Positions 9,179 through 17,657 of a stretch of DNA of 58,418 nt are shown here, piece after piece (within the stretch, counting starts at the first letter, position 1; every line of letters begins with the position of its first letter). The notes beneath the pieces are model-generated. The model saw only the letters and a list, made by a program, of their open reading frames with translations, was not told the origin of the DNA and searched no databases. Origin of the DNA: Candidatus Fermentithermobacillaceae bacterium (GTDB lineage: Bacteria > Bacillota > Sulfobacillia > Fermentithermobacillales > Fermentithermobacillaceae); assembly GCA_012512325.1 (NCBI GenBank), contig JAAZEL010000046.1:1-58418 (forward strand), read 5' to 3'. A program made the translations under genes and the position numbers.

Positions 9179-9724
9179 TTAACCACGGTATTTCTTAGAC
9201 AACGTTTCTGTGTAAACAATGATTCTTCCTGCCAGTATTCCCACAAAAATCCCTGTGGGTATCGCAAACAACAGAAGATAAGGGAGGTAGAACATGACAC
9301 CCATCTGGCGGAGGATTATGCTTGCCACGAAAAGCTGGGTGACGTTATGGGTAACGGCACCTGCCACGCTTATACCTACAACCGACAAGCCGTGCCCGAA
9401 CACCTTCTTGAACCCGCACATCACGGCAGTGGACGCCAGGGCTCCTGAAGTGCTTAAATAATAGGCCACATTGAGGAATGTTCCCGATAACAAGCTGCCC
9501 AGCAGCGTCCGCAAGAAGCTTATCGCCAGGGCCTCGCCGGGCGTCATGGTCATCACTGCATACAGGGCCACGATATTGGCCAACCCTAGTTTGGCGCCGG
9601 GAACCACATAGGGGATGGGGATCATGGCTTCAACCACGTGCAAAGCAGTAGCCAAAGCGACCATTATTGCAATCCGGGTCAGCGTTCTTGCTCCGTTTGC
9701 TCTCAAACCCGTTTGCTCCACCAT
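9179..9724 (-). CDS. Gx transporter / heptaprenyl-diphosphate synthase component I-type membrane protein
   Basis: A 181-residue membrane protein with about five hydrophobic segments. PYVVPGAKLGLANIVALYAV and ISFLRTLLGSLLSGTF are hallmarks of the family named for heptaprenyl-diphosphate synthase component I, later grouped with ECF-type substrate-binding membrane proteins (Gx transporters). Actual substrate unknown. It overlaps the end of cca by 22 bases and has a weak ribosome site, so it is probably translated by coupling. No FMN-binding or RnfG-like partner, often next to this family, lies nearby. Confidence 0.85.
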   Translation of the reverse strand: MVEQTGLRANGARTLTRIAIMVALATALHVVEAMIPIPYVVPGAKLGLANIVALYAVMTMTPGEALAISFLRTLLGSLLSGTFLNVAYYLSTSGALASTAVMCGFKKVFGHGLSVVGISVAGAVTHNVTQLFVASIILRQMGVMFYLPYLLLFAIPTGIFVGILAGRIIVYTETLSKKYRG

Positions 9725-11010
9725 TCAAGCAAGATTTGGGACAAAGTTTGTTTACGGTTCATTTCAGGATGCTGCAGAACAACGTCTTCCAGGTATTCAA
9801 GAGCTTCTCCGACAACCTGCCCCTGTTCCACATCAAGGAGTTCCATGATTTCATTGCCGTCAAGGGCAAGTGTCATGAAATCCTGACAATCAGATTGTAA
9901 CATCAACCAATACCCGGCCGACAAGAACAAGAAGTCGTCGGGCAAGCCGCCGTTGCCACGGCCCAGCCAGATGGCCCGTTTTACGTCCATGAGCCGCTCC
10001 AGCTGCTTTACTCCCCAGTGATACACTATCCTCCTCGCCATGTATCCCGGATCCTTAGTGTATCCGCCTGGTTGTTTCCACAAACCTGAATGGCCCTTGG
10101 GCAGGGACCGCTTGTCCAAGATAAGCTCAGGATCGCAGTTCAGAACCAACCATTCTACTTGTCTTGTCAGGCTCGCGGGAAGGTTGAACCTTGACTGTAC
10201 GTCGTCTGGCTTCGTTTCGGTAATCCCCAACAACACCGCCAGCCTGGCTGGAAGGTCGGGTTGACACAAGGAAAGAGCCGCTGCCACCTGATGAGGGGCC
10301 TGATCCAGCTCAGGCAGGATTGTGGCGCTGAGCCCGTATTCGTATAAGTCCGTCACGCCTTGGCACACGGCCGGGGACGTCAGGATCCTCCGCAACTCGG
10401 CAAACACCCTCTCGCCTGACACCCGGGATAGCAGGCCCTTACGTTCCCGGATGGCCTCAACCAGTTCAGCATCGAAGTTCAAACCCAGACAGGTTCTAAA
10501 CCTCACGGCCCTCAAGATCCTCAGGGGATCTTCTTCAAAGCGCTCCCTGGCATCTCCTACACATACAAGCGCCCTGTGCTCAAGGTGTTCCAGGCCTCCG
10601 AAAGGATCGAAAATCTCACCGGTAAAAGGATCCCAGGCCATGGCGTTGATGGTAAAGTCGCGGCGTTCCAGGTCTTTCCCCAGGGGCACTCCGAACACAA
10701 CCTGGCTCGGGTGCCGTTTATCGCGGTAGTCTTTCTCAGCCCGAAGGGAGACCACGTCCACATCCCCGACTGAGACCCTGCCGAGCTCAATCCCCACAGT
10801 GCATGCTCCCGGGAACACCTGCAATATCTCTTGAGGATCCATGTCCACAGCCACGTCCCAGTCTTGGGGCTGCCTTCCAAGCAAGACATCCCTTACCGGG
10901 CCTCCTACAATAAGGGGGGTACCTCCGCTATTCTTGAGGGCTGAAGCTATCGCTTGCACTTTGAAGGGTATCTTACCGGGGTCAACATATGCTTTCATGG
11001 GCCTTTTCAT
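9703..11010 (-). CDS. cca: CCA tRNA nucleotidyltransferase (class II, poly(A) polymerase family)
   Basis: A 435-residue nucleotidyltransferase. Motif A is LIVGGPVRDVLLGRQPQDWDVAV, with the catalytic DxD in DWDVAV. RRDFTINAMAWDP is the ribose-selection region, and EDPLRILRAVRFRTCLGL is the conserved neck helix. The C-terminal body is variable. It adds or repairs the 3' CCA of tRNA; poly(A) polymerase activity cannot be excluded by reading. The start overlaps the GGDEF gene by 29 bases and its end overlaps the Gx gene, so three unlike genes are translationally chained. ATG 10998 is an alternative start. Confidence 0.92.
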   Translation of the reverse strand: MKRPMKAYVDPGKIPFKVQAIASALKNSGGTPLIVGGPVRDVLLGRQPQDWDVAVDMDPQEILQVFPGACTVGIELGRVSVGDVDVVSLRAEKDYRDKRHPSQVVFGVPLGKDLERRDFTINAMAWDPFTGEIFDPFGGLEHLEHRALVCVGDARERFEEDPLRILRAVRFRTCLGLNFDAELVEAIRERKGLLSRVSGERVFAELRRILTSPAVCQGVTDLYEYGLSATILPELDQAPHQVAAALSLCQPDLPARLAVLLGITETKPDDVQSRFNLPASLTRQVEWLVLNCDPELILDKRSLPKGHSGLWKQPGGYTKDPGYMARRIVYHWGVKQLERLMDVKRAIWLGRGNGGLPDDFLFLSAGYWLMLQSDCQDFMTLALDGNEIMELLDVEQGQVVGEALEYLEDVVLQHPEMNRKQTLSQILLEWWSKRV

Positions 11011-12535
11011 GGCTCTTCGCTTTTGCTGCCAGAAGCTGGTTGTCAGCGGCTGCCATCAGCACCCGCGATTCATCCCCGTCGGCGGGGTAACACGATATGC
11101 CGAAACTCGCACCAGGAACCGGAATATGCCTTCCAGACAAGTCTGTGAGTTTTGCATCAAGCCAGCCTGATATCACGCTCTTTATGCGCCCGCATGCCAG
11201 TTCAGGGCGAACCCCGGGCAGCAAAACGATGAACTCGTCACCTCCGAAGCGTCCTACTATGTCATCTGCCCTGAACCCGCGCTTGAGACTCTGGGAGATG
11301 TGTACCAACACCCGGTCGCCTGCCAAGTGCCCGAAATTGTCGTTTATGGATTTCATCCTGTCTACGTCTAGCAACACGATTGATATGCACTCGGGCCCCT
11401 TGTTCTGCTTGGCGCTTTCCAGAAGCCGATCCAGGGCGGACACGGTGCTTCTTCTATTATACAACCCGGTTAGGCTGTCAGTCTCGGCAGCTTTCTTGAC
11501 CTGGCTGTGCAACTGTGCCACCTCCAGTGCCGACGCGATGTGTCCCGCCACCGCCATGAGGAGCTTGACATCTGTCGGCGTGAAACCGTGCTTCTCTGCT
11601 TTTTGCACAACCAGTACCCCCAGCCGCTTACCCCGTACCTCAAGGGGTACATATACTTCCGACGCCACGTCGGGTGCACCTTTGTAGTACCTGTCGTCTA
11701 TGGCCACATCGGGCACATTCTGTGGCTGGCCGTGTTCCATGACCCACCATGAAACCCCCGTTCCACGGGGGATCTTAAGGCCTAGCACTTCTTGGGACAT
11801 CCCTAAACCCGCTGAAATCACGAGGTTCTCGCCTTTTTCGTCGGGGAGCAGTATGGAACAGTCGGTATAGCGCATTTCCGTGGACACGATATACAGAATG
11901 TGATTCAGCAAGTCGTCCAAATCCAAGAGCTTTTTCATCTCCTGGGTGATGCGAAATATCACGCTCATTTCTTTCGACGCGATGATTTCTCTGTCTGCTT
12001 CCTGTGACTCTGAGGGGATCTGGGTTCCACGCGAAGCCACCTCCCATGCGGGATCAAGTTCCTCCGGGCCCAGCACGTCCAGGAGCCAACTACCGCCTGA
12101 TATCGATTGAAGGATCCGCTCGGCCTTAGACTGCCGGGATACCTCACTGATGGTGATAACAGTCTTCAGCGAGGTTTGTTCCGGTTTGTCAACGGGTTTG
12201 GCCGCTAGTCTCAAAACCCGCTTTTGGCCGCTGGCCTCATTCTCGATCTCGCAGTCAAACTTAAGATCCGCTCCTGAAACCGGTGAAGCGCTGTCTACAA
12301 GATCGATCCATCTGGCAAACTCCTTGTGATTGCCTGTATGAGGAGGAACGATGCTGTGCATGAACTCCCGAAACGCCTTCCCCACCATCCCCTGTACATC
12401 GCAGTTGAGAAAGGAAGCTGCCTTGGGGTTGGCAAATGCAATGCAGCCTACACGGTCTACCAACAGAATCCCCATGTCAACCACATCCAGCGCCGTTGCG
12501 AGCACCTCTGACTGGAGGGCAAACCCGCCGTTCAC
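10982..12535 (-). CDS. PAS-GAF-GGDEF diguanylate cyclase
   Basis: A ~517-residue cytoplasmic signalling protein. A PAS domain (about residues 8-115: VVDMGILLVDRVGCIAFANP) is followed by a GAF domain (about 185-345: SILLPDEKGENLVISAGLG, then VPLEVRGKRLGVLVV). A GGDEF domain (about 355-515) begins DSLTGLYNRRS. The active site GRFGGDEF is intact and is preceded by the RxxD inhibitory site (RADD) at standard spacing, so an active c-di-GMP synthase with product inhibition is expected. The track starts at 12667, but GTG 12535 has AGGAGGTGA four bases upstream and avoids overlap with lgt. No membrane segment or EAL domain is present. It overlaps cca by 29 bases. Confidence 0.93.
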   Translation of the reverse strand: MNGGFALQSEVLATALDVVDMGILLVDRVGCIAFANPKAASFLNCDVQGMVGKAFREFMHSIVPPHTGNHKEFARWIDLVDSASPVSGADLKFDCEIENEASGQKRVLRLAAKPVDKPEQTSLKTVITISEVSRQSKAERILQSISGGSWLLDVLGPEELDPAWEVASRGTQIPSESQEADREIIASKEMSVIFRITQEMKKLLDLDDLLNHILYIVSTEMRYTDCSILLPDEKGENLVISAGLGMSQEVLGLKIPRGTGVSWWVMEHGQPQNVPDVAIDDRYYKGAPDVASEVYVPLEVRGKRLGVLVVQKAEKHGFTPTDVKLLMAVAGHIASALEVAQLHSQVKKAAETDSLTGLYNRRSTVSALDRLLESAKQNKGPECISIVLLDVDRMKSINDNFGHLAGDRVLVHISQSLKRGFRADDIVGRFGGDEFIVLLPGVRPELACGRIKSVISGWLDAKLTDLSGRHIPVPGASFGISCYPADGDESRVLMAAADNQLLAAKAKSHEKAHESIC

Positions 12536-12644
12536 TCTATCACCTCCTTTTGCCCTTGAATTTGCAACCGTACATAGACTATGTCGGATTAACGCGGGAA
12601 ACAATTGATAGTGTCCAGAACTTGGAAGTCCACCAACTAGACTA

Positions 12645-13397
12645 TCACAGAGGGGAACGTTTTTCAACGCCTGTTTTTCCCTTGAGGTACAGGAAAACGC
12701 CCAGACTGATTGCCAGCATCAAAGCGGAAAACCATTGGGCGTAGCTCAACCCTAACACGAAAGAACGGTTATCCCGGAAGAACTCAAGGGCAAACCGTAT
12801 CCCGGAGTACCCTGCCATGTAGATTAGGAACAAACCGCCGTCAAACCATACTCGTTGGGACATTCTCAGCAGAAACACAAACAGGAGGAAGTCGGCTGCG
12901 CTTTCATAGATTGGATAGGGATGTCTCAAACCCGGAGCATACCTGGTAAGCACTCCCCAGCTCCCACCGGTCAAAATGCCGTAACAGCAACCATTGAACA
13001 GGCAGCCCCACCTGCCTATGGACTGACCCAAGGCCACTCCGGGGACTACTATGTCGAACAGCACACCCAAGGGCATTTGCTTGACGCGGCAGTACAAACC
13101 CACGGCGATGATCCCCCCAAGGAGCACACCGTGAATCGAAAGGCCGCCGTCTCTCAGATCGAAGACAGCCTTGAGGTCCGGATAGGCCTCTACGTTCAAA
13201 GCCACATGCAGCAACCGCCCGCCCAAGACTCCTGACACGAACAACAGCAGGAAGAAGTCCAGCAGCGAGTCGGGATCCATCCCTTTCTTCCTGGCTATTC
13301 TACTTGCCATCAAGGCGCCGAGCACATACCCCAGTCCCACCATGAGGCCGTAAGAGTAGAACTTGATGCCGCCCAAAGTGAAAAGCACAGGTCGCAT
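12645..13397 (-). CDS. lgt: Prolipoprotein diacylglyceryl transferase family protein
   Basis: A 250-residue polytopic membrane protein of the Lgt family, which moves diacylglycerol onto the lipobox cysteine of prolipoproteins. YSYGLMVGLGYVLGA at the N-terminus, LSIHGVLLGG (the His region) and GQSIGRWGCLFNGCCYG (the Lgt signature region) are present. The usual signature is GRxGNFxN; here the first Asn is Cys and a Cys-Cys pair follows, a variant I recall from other anaerobic Bacillota. Whether this copy is the main Lgt is therefore uncertain. AGAGGTGA lies just before ATG 13397. The C-terminus is rich in hydrophobic and basic residues. Confidence 0.85.
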   Translation of the reverse strand: MRPVLFTLGGIKFYSYGLMVGLGYVLGALMASRIARKKGMDPDSLLDFFLLLFVSGVLGGRLLHVALNVEAYPDLKAVFDLRDGGLSIHGVLLGGIIAVGLYCRVKQMPLGVLFDIVVPGVALGQSIGRWGCLFNGCCYGILTGGSWGVLTRYAPGLRHPYPIYESAADFLLFVFLLRMSQRVWFDGGLFLIYMAGYSGIRFALEFFRDNRSFVLGLSYAQWFSALMLAISLGVFLYLKGKTGVEKRSPL

Positions 13398-13494
13398 ATG
13401 ATCACCTCTATCAATAATACCACTTCGGAATAATCAGATGCCATTCAATGCATGCTATCAACATAAAACACGGTTTGCCGGGGGGAAAGGCACA

Positions 13495-13902
13495 GTGTCT
13501 CTGAGACAGCGCACAGCGTACCTGCTCTTGGGGGTCGTTATCGGCGCATGTTTATCCTTGGGAGGGTTGATGGTTCTGGCCAATTACGCGCCTGATGTCT
13601 ACTTCAGCTGGCAGCAGATGATAACCGGCACCGCCCTGGAAGACGATACCGCCCAACTCCTGCCCGACCAATCGGTGCTCAAATCCCTCATCCAGGATAT
13701 CCTGTCTTCGGAGCAAGGAAAAGCTCTGGTAAGCGACATTATACGTACCCAGGCTCCCCTGACCTGGAGACAAATGCTTGAGGAAGCCACAGGCTCTGTC
13801 GAATTTCGGGAGACTCTGGTAGAAGCGCTGGATTCCTTCTTCAAGACCGAGGAAGGAGCCACGCTAATCAGGCGTGTAGTTGAGGACGCCATGAGACGGT
13901 AA
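13495..13902 (+). CDS. Uncharacterised single-pass membrane-anchored protein
   Basis: I do not recognise this family. The track starts at 13438; GTG 13495 is better because GGGGAAAGG lies four bases upstream and the membrane helix then falls at the N-terminus. The ~135-residue product has one hydrophobic segment (YLLLGVVIGACLSLGGLMVLA). A predicted external, helical, acidic domain follows, with two similar segments: LIQDILSSEQGKALVSDIIRT, and LVEALDSFFKTEEGATLIRRVV. This S/T-EE/Q-G-x-x-LΦxxΦΦ pattern suggests an internal repeat of a short helical unit. It is a single-gene transcription unit ending at the hairpin at 13941, divergent from lgt. Confidence 0.7.
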   Translation: MSLRQRTAYLLLGVVIGACLSLGGLMVLANYAPDVYFSWQQMITGTALEDDTAQLLPDQSVLKSLIQDILSSEQGKALVSDIIRTQAPLTWRQMLEEATGSVEFRETLVEALDSFFKTEEGATLIRRVVEDAMRR

Positions 13903-13940
13903 GCCGGCCAGGTAGTAAGGGAAGCAGCCAATAGGCGAAA

Positions 13941-13962
13941 AGGGCGCCGGTACAAGCGCCCT
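13941..13962. terminator. Bidirectional rho-independent terminator
   Basis: AGGGCGC pairs with GCGCCCT around an 8-base loop. On the minus strand the stem is followed by TTTTCGCC, and on the plus strand by CTTATTACTT. It sits between the convergent 13495-13902 gene and the ABC ATPase gene, so it probably serves both. Confidence 0.75.
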
Positions 13963-14055
13963 CTTATTACTTCGTCGGCTCTGGACCTGTTAGCCTGGAA
14001 GGTTCCCGATATCAAGTGCCTGTGCCTTCGTGTCCGGAGCCGGCTCCGTGACCCG

Positions 14056-14790
14056 TCAGGCGGAAGCGTCAGCCTCGGGCATGGCAGCAAGCAGCTCCCT
14101 GGCATCCAGCCTGTCTTCGACCTTCTCATCTGACATGATCTTGCCGTCCCTGAGGGAAATTATCCTCTCAGAATGCCTGGCAATATCCGGGTCATGGGTT
14201 ACCAACACGATGGTTATCCCCTGTTCATGGAGTTCTTGGAAGATTGCCATGATTTCTTCCCCTGAACGGGAGTCCAAGTTACCGGTAGGCTCATCGGCCA
14301 GGATCACCTTAGGCCCGCCCACAATAGCCCTGGCAATGGCCACTCTTTGCTGCTCGCCTCCTGACATCTCAGTGGGCTTATGCTGCGTCCTGTGGCCAAG
14401 CCCCACAGCCTCAAGGGCTTTTGCCGCCCTGGCGCGCCGTTCCCGCGAAGAAGTACCCCTGTATATCAAGGGCAGCTCGACATTAGATGTGGCATCTATC
14501 CTTGATAGCAAATTGTACGACTGAAAAATGAACCCAATGCATTTGTTGCGTATTTCCGCAAGTTCGTTATCGGACTTCTTGCTCACATCTTCACCGTCAA
14601 GGTAATACTCCCCTGAAGTAGGCCTGTCGAGACACCCCAGGATATTCATCAAGGTTGACTTACCTGACCCGGAGGGCCCCATTATTGCCACAAACTGGCC
14701 TTTTGGAATCTCCATGTCAACTTCCCTGAGGGCAGGCACTTCAACCTTCCCCATACTGTATACTTTTGTGAGTCCCCGTATCTTTATCAT
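14056..14790 (-). CDS. ABC transporter ATP-binding protein, LolD/MacB type
   Basis: A 244-residue ATPase. It has Walker A GPSGSGKST, the Q-loop FIFQSYNLL, signature MSGGEQQRVAIARA, Walker B VILADEPTGNLD and the H-loop VTHDP. The ADEPTGNLD string and LMNILGCLDRPTSGEYYLDGEDV place it in the MacB/LolD/FtsE-like group that works with MacB-type permeases. The track starts at 14856; ATG 14790 has GGAGGTG seven bases upstream and fits the family. No permease or periplasmic adaptor gene is adjacent, so its membrane partner must be encoded elsewhere. The C-terminal ~20 residues are an acidic, Ala-rich extension. Confidence 0.93.
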   Translation of the reverse strand: MIKIRGLTKVYSMGKVEVPALREVDMEIPKGQFVAIMGPSGSGKSTLMNILGCLDRPTSGEYYLDGEDVSKKSDNELAEIRNKCIGFIFQSYNLLSRIDATSNVELPLIYRGTSSRERRARAAKALEAVGLGHRTQHKPTEMSGGEQQRVAIARAIVGGPKVILADEPTGNLDSRSGEEIMAIFQELHEQGITIVLVTHDPDIARHSERIISLRDGKIMSDEKVEDRLDARELLAAMPEADASA

Positions 14791-14906
14791 TTGATTGCAC
14801 CTCCGGCGCGCCCTTTGCTTCCTATTCTTGACGCAATACATGGAACGAAGTTCCATTCCCGGCCCCCCCGGGTGCCGAAAACCTCAGGTCACTGAGGAAT
14901 CTCTGC

Positions 14907-17657
14907 TTACCTGGTGATCCCGGGTGTAAACACATCTACCTGCCTCTGGGTAACATATGTATTCTTTACCCGGACTACCCTATCCTCCAATTCGTATTCT
15001 ATGGTCAACCTTACGCCCCACAATACCGTAAACTCTCCTGAGCGTTCCCAGAGCACCCGGAAGCTCTCGCCCGGATCAAAGTCAACCGCGGTAACCCGCG
15101 CTCCTTCAGGCAGTCTCCATGCGGCTTTCCCTGAGAACAGCGCATACTTTCCCGTAACCCACTTCAAGGGCCCTGTGAGTTCCAGGTATACCTCCGGCGG
15201 GGTAACGCTTGAGCAGGAGAACTCCCTGGTTTCCGGCGCCTCGTCGGTGGCTACATGCCACGATTTCTCAAGCAGCACATTGTCATGATTATCGTACGAA
15301 ACCGCCCTCACCAGGTACCGGCCTGAAGGGCCGAAGGTGTGGGCGACTTCCAGGTGAGGCTGCCCCTGGATCACCACTGTCTCCCCGTCCCCGAAATCCA
15401 CTTCCCAATACGAATGATATGTCTCCTGGGGCTTCCACAAGGTAGTATGTTTGGACCTGTACACCACCCTTACCGTTGGAATATCCTCCTCTTCACCTGG
15501 TACATCCTGTACCGGGCCCTGGATTCCTTTATCCTCTTTGTCCAGCGCGCCTTGGTCCCATGTTCCCTGGCCCCACTGGAACTCAGCCGACTCTCTTCCG
15601 TCCCAATCGCCTTGAAGGGGCGGACCTTCATCGCCCATGAAACCGTCCACACTGACCCTGACCTTGCTGATCAGCTCGCGTTCGAACACGGACTCCACCT
15701 TTCCCCCGGGGGTATACGGGTTGACCGTGCCCGTCCTGACAAGCTTCAGGCCCACCCTGTAGCACTCGTGCTTCAGCAAGACCTCTGCCTTCGCTCCTCC
15801 GGCCAACATCCGGTGCCAACCCGAAACCGGCAGCCACCGCTCTCCGTCGTAGCCCTCAACCCAGAGGGCACACCCCCACCCTTCAGGCAATGAAGGCACG
15901 CTAACTGAAACGTTGAACACCCGGTCGCCGGCGGTATCCCAAACCGGTGCCACATACGAAGGCTGCCAGCTTGATACTGCGATTTCCTCCATGTCCTGCA
16001 CTGCGTTGAACCGGGCTGTCTTATCCGGCTCAAGCAGCAAGGCAACTATGGTTTGCTGTACCTGCTTGTCCTTTAAGAGGTTCAGATAGGACGGGGACAG
16101 AAATCCGGAAAACACCCTGATTACATCCCTGGGCCCTTGGGGCGGGACGGCAGAGTCCACTTCGCAGAATAGGTCATTCGGGCCTACCTGGGGCCACACC
16201 AGCCCCAAAAGGTTGGTAACCTTGCCTGTTACGGTAACAAAACGGGTCTTCCTGGTATATGCTGACGAAGAAGCCATCCGGTTAAGCTGCTCTAGGTAGT
16301 AGTTGGCAGGCACCCTGTAGAACCTCTGGCCGGCAGAGGTGCCCAGGTTGACCAACGCTTCTTCCTTCACCAGCCTTCTCAAGAAGGGGCTCTCGGGGCC
16401 GTCCAGGTATCCGATGGAACTGACTATGCGATCTGCAATTATTCTCTGTACTTCCGCTTTCACGGTTATCAACGCCTTCTTGGCGTAGTGCAGGAGCGCC
16501 TTGAGCCCGTAGTGTATGATGGCATCTTTGAGGCTGCCGGGCCCAGGGCCCTGGGAAGGTGCGAGTAGGCTCTGCCCCAGGCTCCCCGACGAAGCCATCC
16601 GCACCACGTACTGGTTTCTGCCAACGGCCATTGCCAGGAGTTCATAATATGCAACGGTGAAATCTTGTCCGGCCTGGGGCGGGCCGTCTGAGGTTTCGGC
16701 CGACGGCCCGAGTGGCGGCCTAGTGCCCCCGGCAATGCAGTTTTCCCATATCAGGGGGCGGTTTTGCTTGATCCACCCTGCGAAAGTCTGCGTGGGTGAA
16801 TCCGCAGGCACGTATGGGAGGGACAGGAACCTTTCTTGCACATATTGGCTGTACAGGGGCTCATAGATTTCCCTAGCTCTCTTTGCCACCCACCAAGCTT
16901 CGCTTTCCCACTGGAAGTTCCCGGTACCCAGGGAACTCGGCAAGTCCCCTGTGCTCCTTGGAGATATGGCTGCAGGATCCAACACAGAGCTCACATCACC
17001 TAAGGGCGAAAATCGGGAATACCGTGTTTCCTGTTCAAACATGCACTCATGTTTCACAACCGTGCATGCTTGAAACAGCAGATCCGCCAGGAACGAACCT
17101 CTCTGGGGTGTGCTGAGCATGATGGCGTTGTCTACCAATCCGTCGCGGATGATTCCCGTTTCCAGCCCGAACCTGAGAACCAGCCCCGAAACTCCGTAAG
17201 CGGCGACGTCCAATATGCCGCATCCCGTATCCTCCACGGTTTGTTCCAATACCTTGCGCAACGAATGAGCCCCTGAATCCAGGTCCCCGTAGGGCTCCCC
17301 AGGGGTGTGCACGAACAAGGTTGTCCCAAGGCGATACCCTGACTCTTCCAGGCGGGACACCAGGCCTGCCCGGGTCCATACGCTCGGGCCGTCATTGTCC
17401 GATGGCTCACCGATGAGCACCAACGGCTTGGACGGGATAGTCCTTTGGGCTGAGTGTTCGCCCGAGGGCGCTGCCGGCCGGGGCGAAGCCGCCAAGGGTG
17501 ATGCAAGGTTAAGCAATATGCACAGCGATGACACAACCGCAACCATCCTGACTCCTGTCAGTCGGGTTAAGGCAGATCTGGTTTTGCCCCCGGAACTCCC
17601 GGGTAACCGGGCAAATAACCGGCCGGTTAGACAGGCAAGAAGGGCTTTAGTCATCAC
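14907..17657 (-). CDS. Exported lipase-fold (probably inactive) protein with PKD-like domain
   Basis: A 916-residue protein with an N-terminal hydrophobic export segment (VAVVSSLCILLNLASPLAA). An alpha/beta-hydrolase domain lies at about residues 77-200. Its elbow region DVAAYGVSGLVLRF aligns without gaps to the lipase pattern DIVAHSMGGLVARY, and IMLSTPQRGSFLAD matches lipase GTPHRGS. In that alignment the nucleophile Ser is Gly155, with a Ser two places on, so ordinary catalysis looks lost. Near residue 765, VDFGDGETVVIQ...VAHTFGPSGRYLVRAV is PKD-like. Two starts are possible: GTG 17657, overlapping the upstream gene, or ATG 17546 with AGGAG five bases upstream. A cell-surface role is inferred; the function is unknown. 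Confidence 0.72.
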   Translation of the reverse strand: MMTKALLACLTGRLFARLPGSSGGKTRSALTRLTGVRMVAVVSSLCILLNLASPLAASPRPAAPSGEHSAQRTIPSKPLVLIGEPSDNDGPSVWTRAGLVSRLEESGYRLGTTLFVHTPGEPYGDLDSGAHSLRKVLEQTVEDTGCGILDVAAYGVSGLVLRFGLETGIIRDGLVDNAIMLSTPQRGSFLADLLFQACTVVKHECMFEQETRYSRFSPLGDVSSVLDPAAISPRSTGDLPSSLGTGNFQWESEAWWVAKRAREIYEPLYSQYVQERFLSLPYVPADSPTQTFAGWIKQNRPLIWENCIAGGTRPPLGPSAETSDGPPQAGQDFTVAYYELLAMAVGRNQYVVRMASSGSLGQSLLAPSQGPGPGSLKDAIIHYGLKALLHYAKKALITVKAEVQRIIADRIVSSIGYLDGPESPFLRRLVKEEALVNLGTSAGQRFYRVPANYYLEQLNRMASSSAYTRKTRFVTVTGKVTNLLGLVWPQVGPNDLFCEVDSAVPPQGPRDVIRVFSGFLSPSYLNLLKDKQVQQTIVALLLEPDKTARFNAVQDMEEIAVSSWQPSYVAPVWDTAGDRVFNVSVSVPSLPEGWGCALWVEGYDGERWLPVSGWHRMLAGGAKAEVLLKHECYRVGLKLVRTGTVNPYTPGGKVESVFERELISKVRVSVDGFMGDEGPPLQGDWDGRESAEFQWGQGTWDQGALDKEDKGIQGPVQDVPGEEEDIPTVRVVYRSKHTTLWKPQETYHSYWEVDFGDGETVVIQGQPHLEVAHTFGPSGRYLVRAVSYDNHDNVLLEKSWHVATDEAPETREFSCSSVTPPEVYLELTGPLKWVTGKYALFSGKAAWRLPEGARVTAVDFDPGESFRVLWERSGEFTVLWGVRLTIEYELEDRVVRVKNTYVTQRQVDVFTPGITR

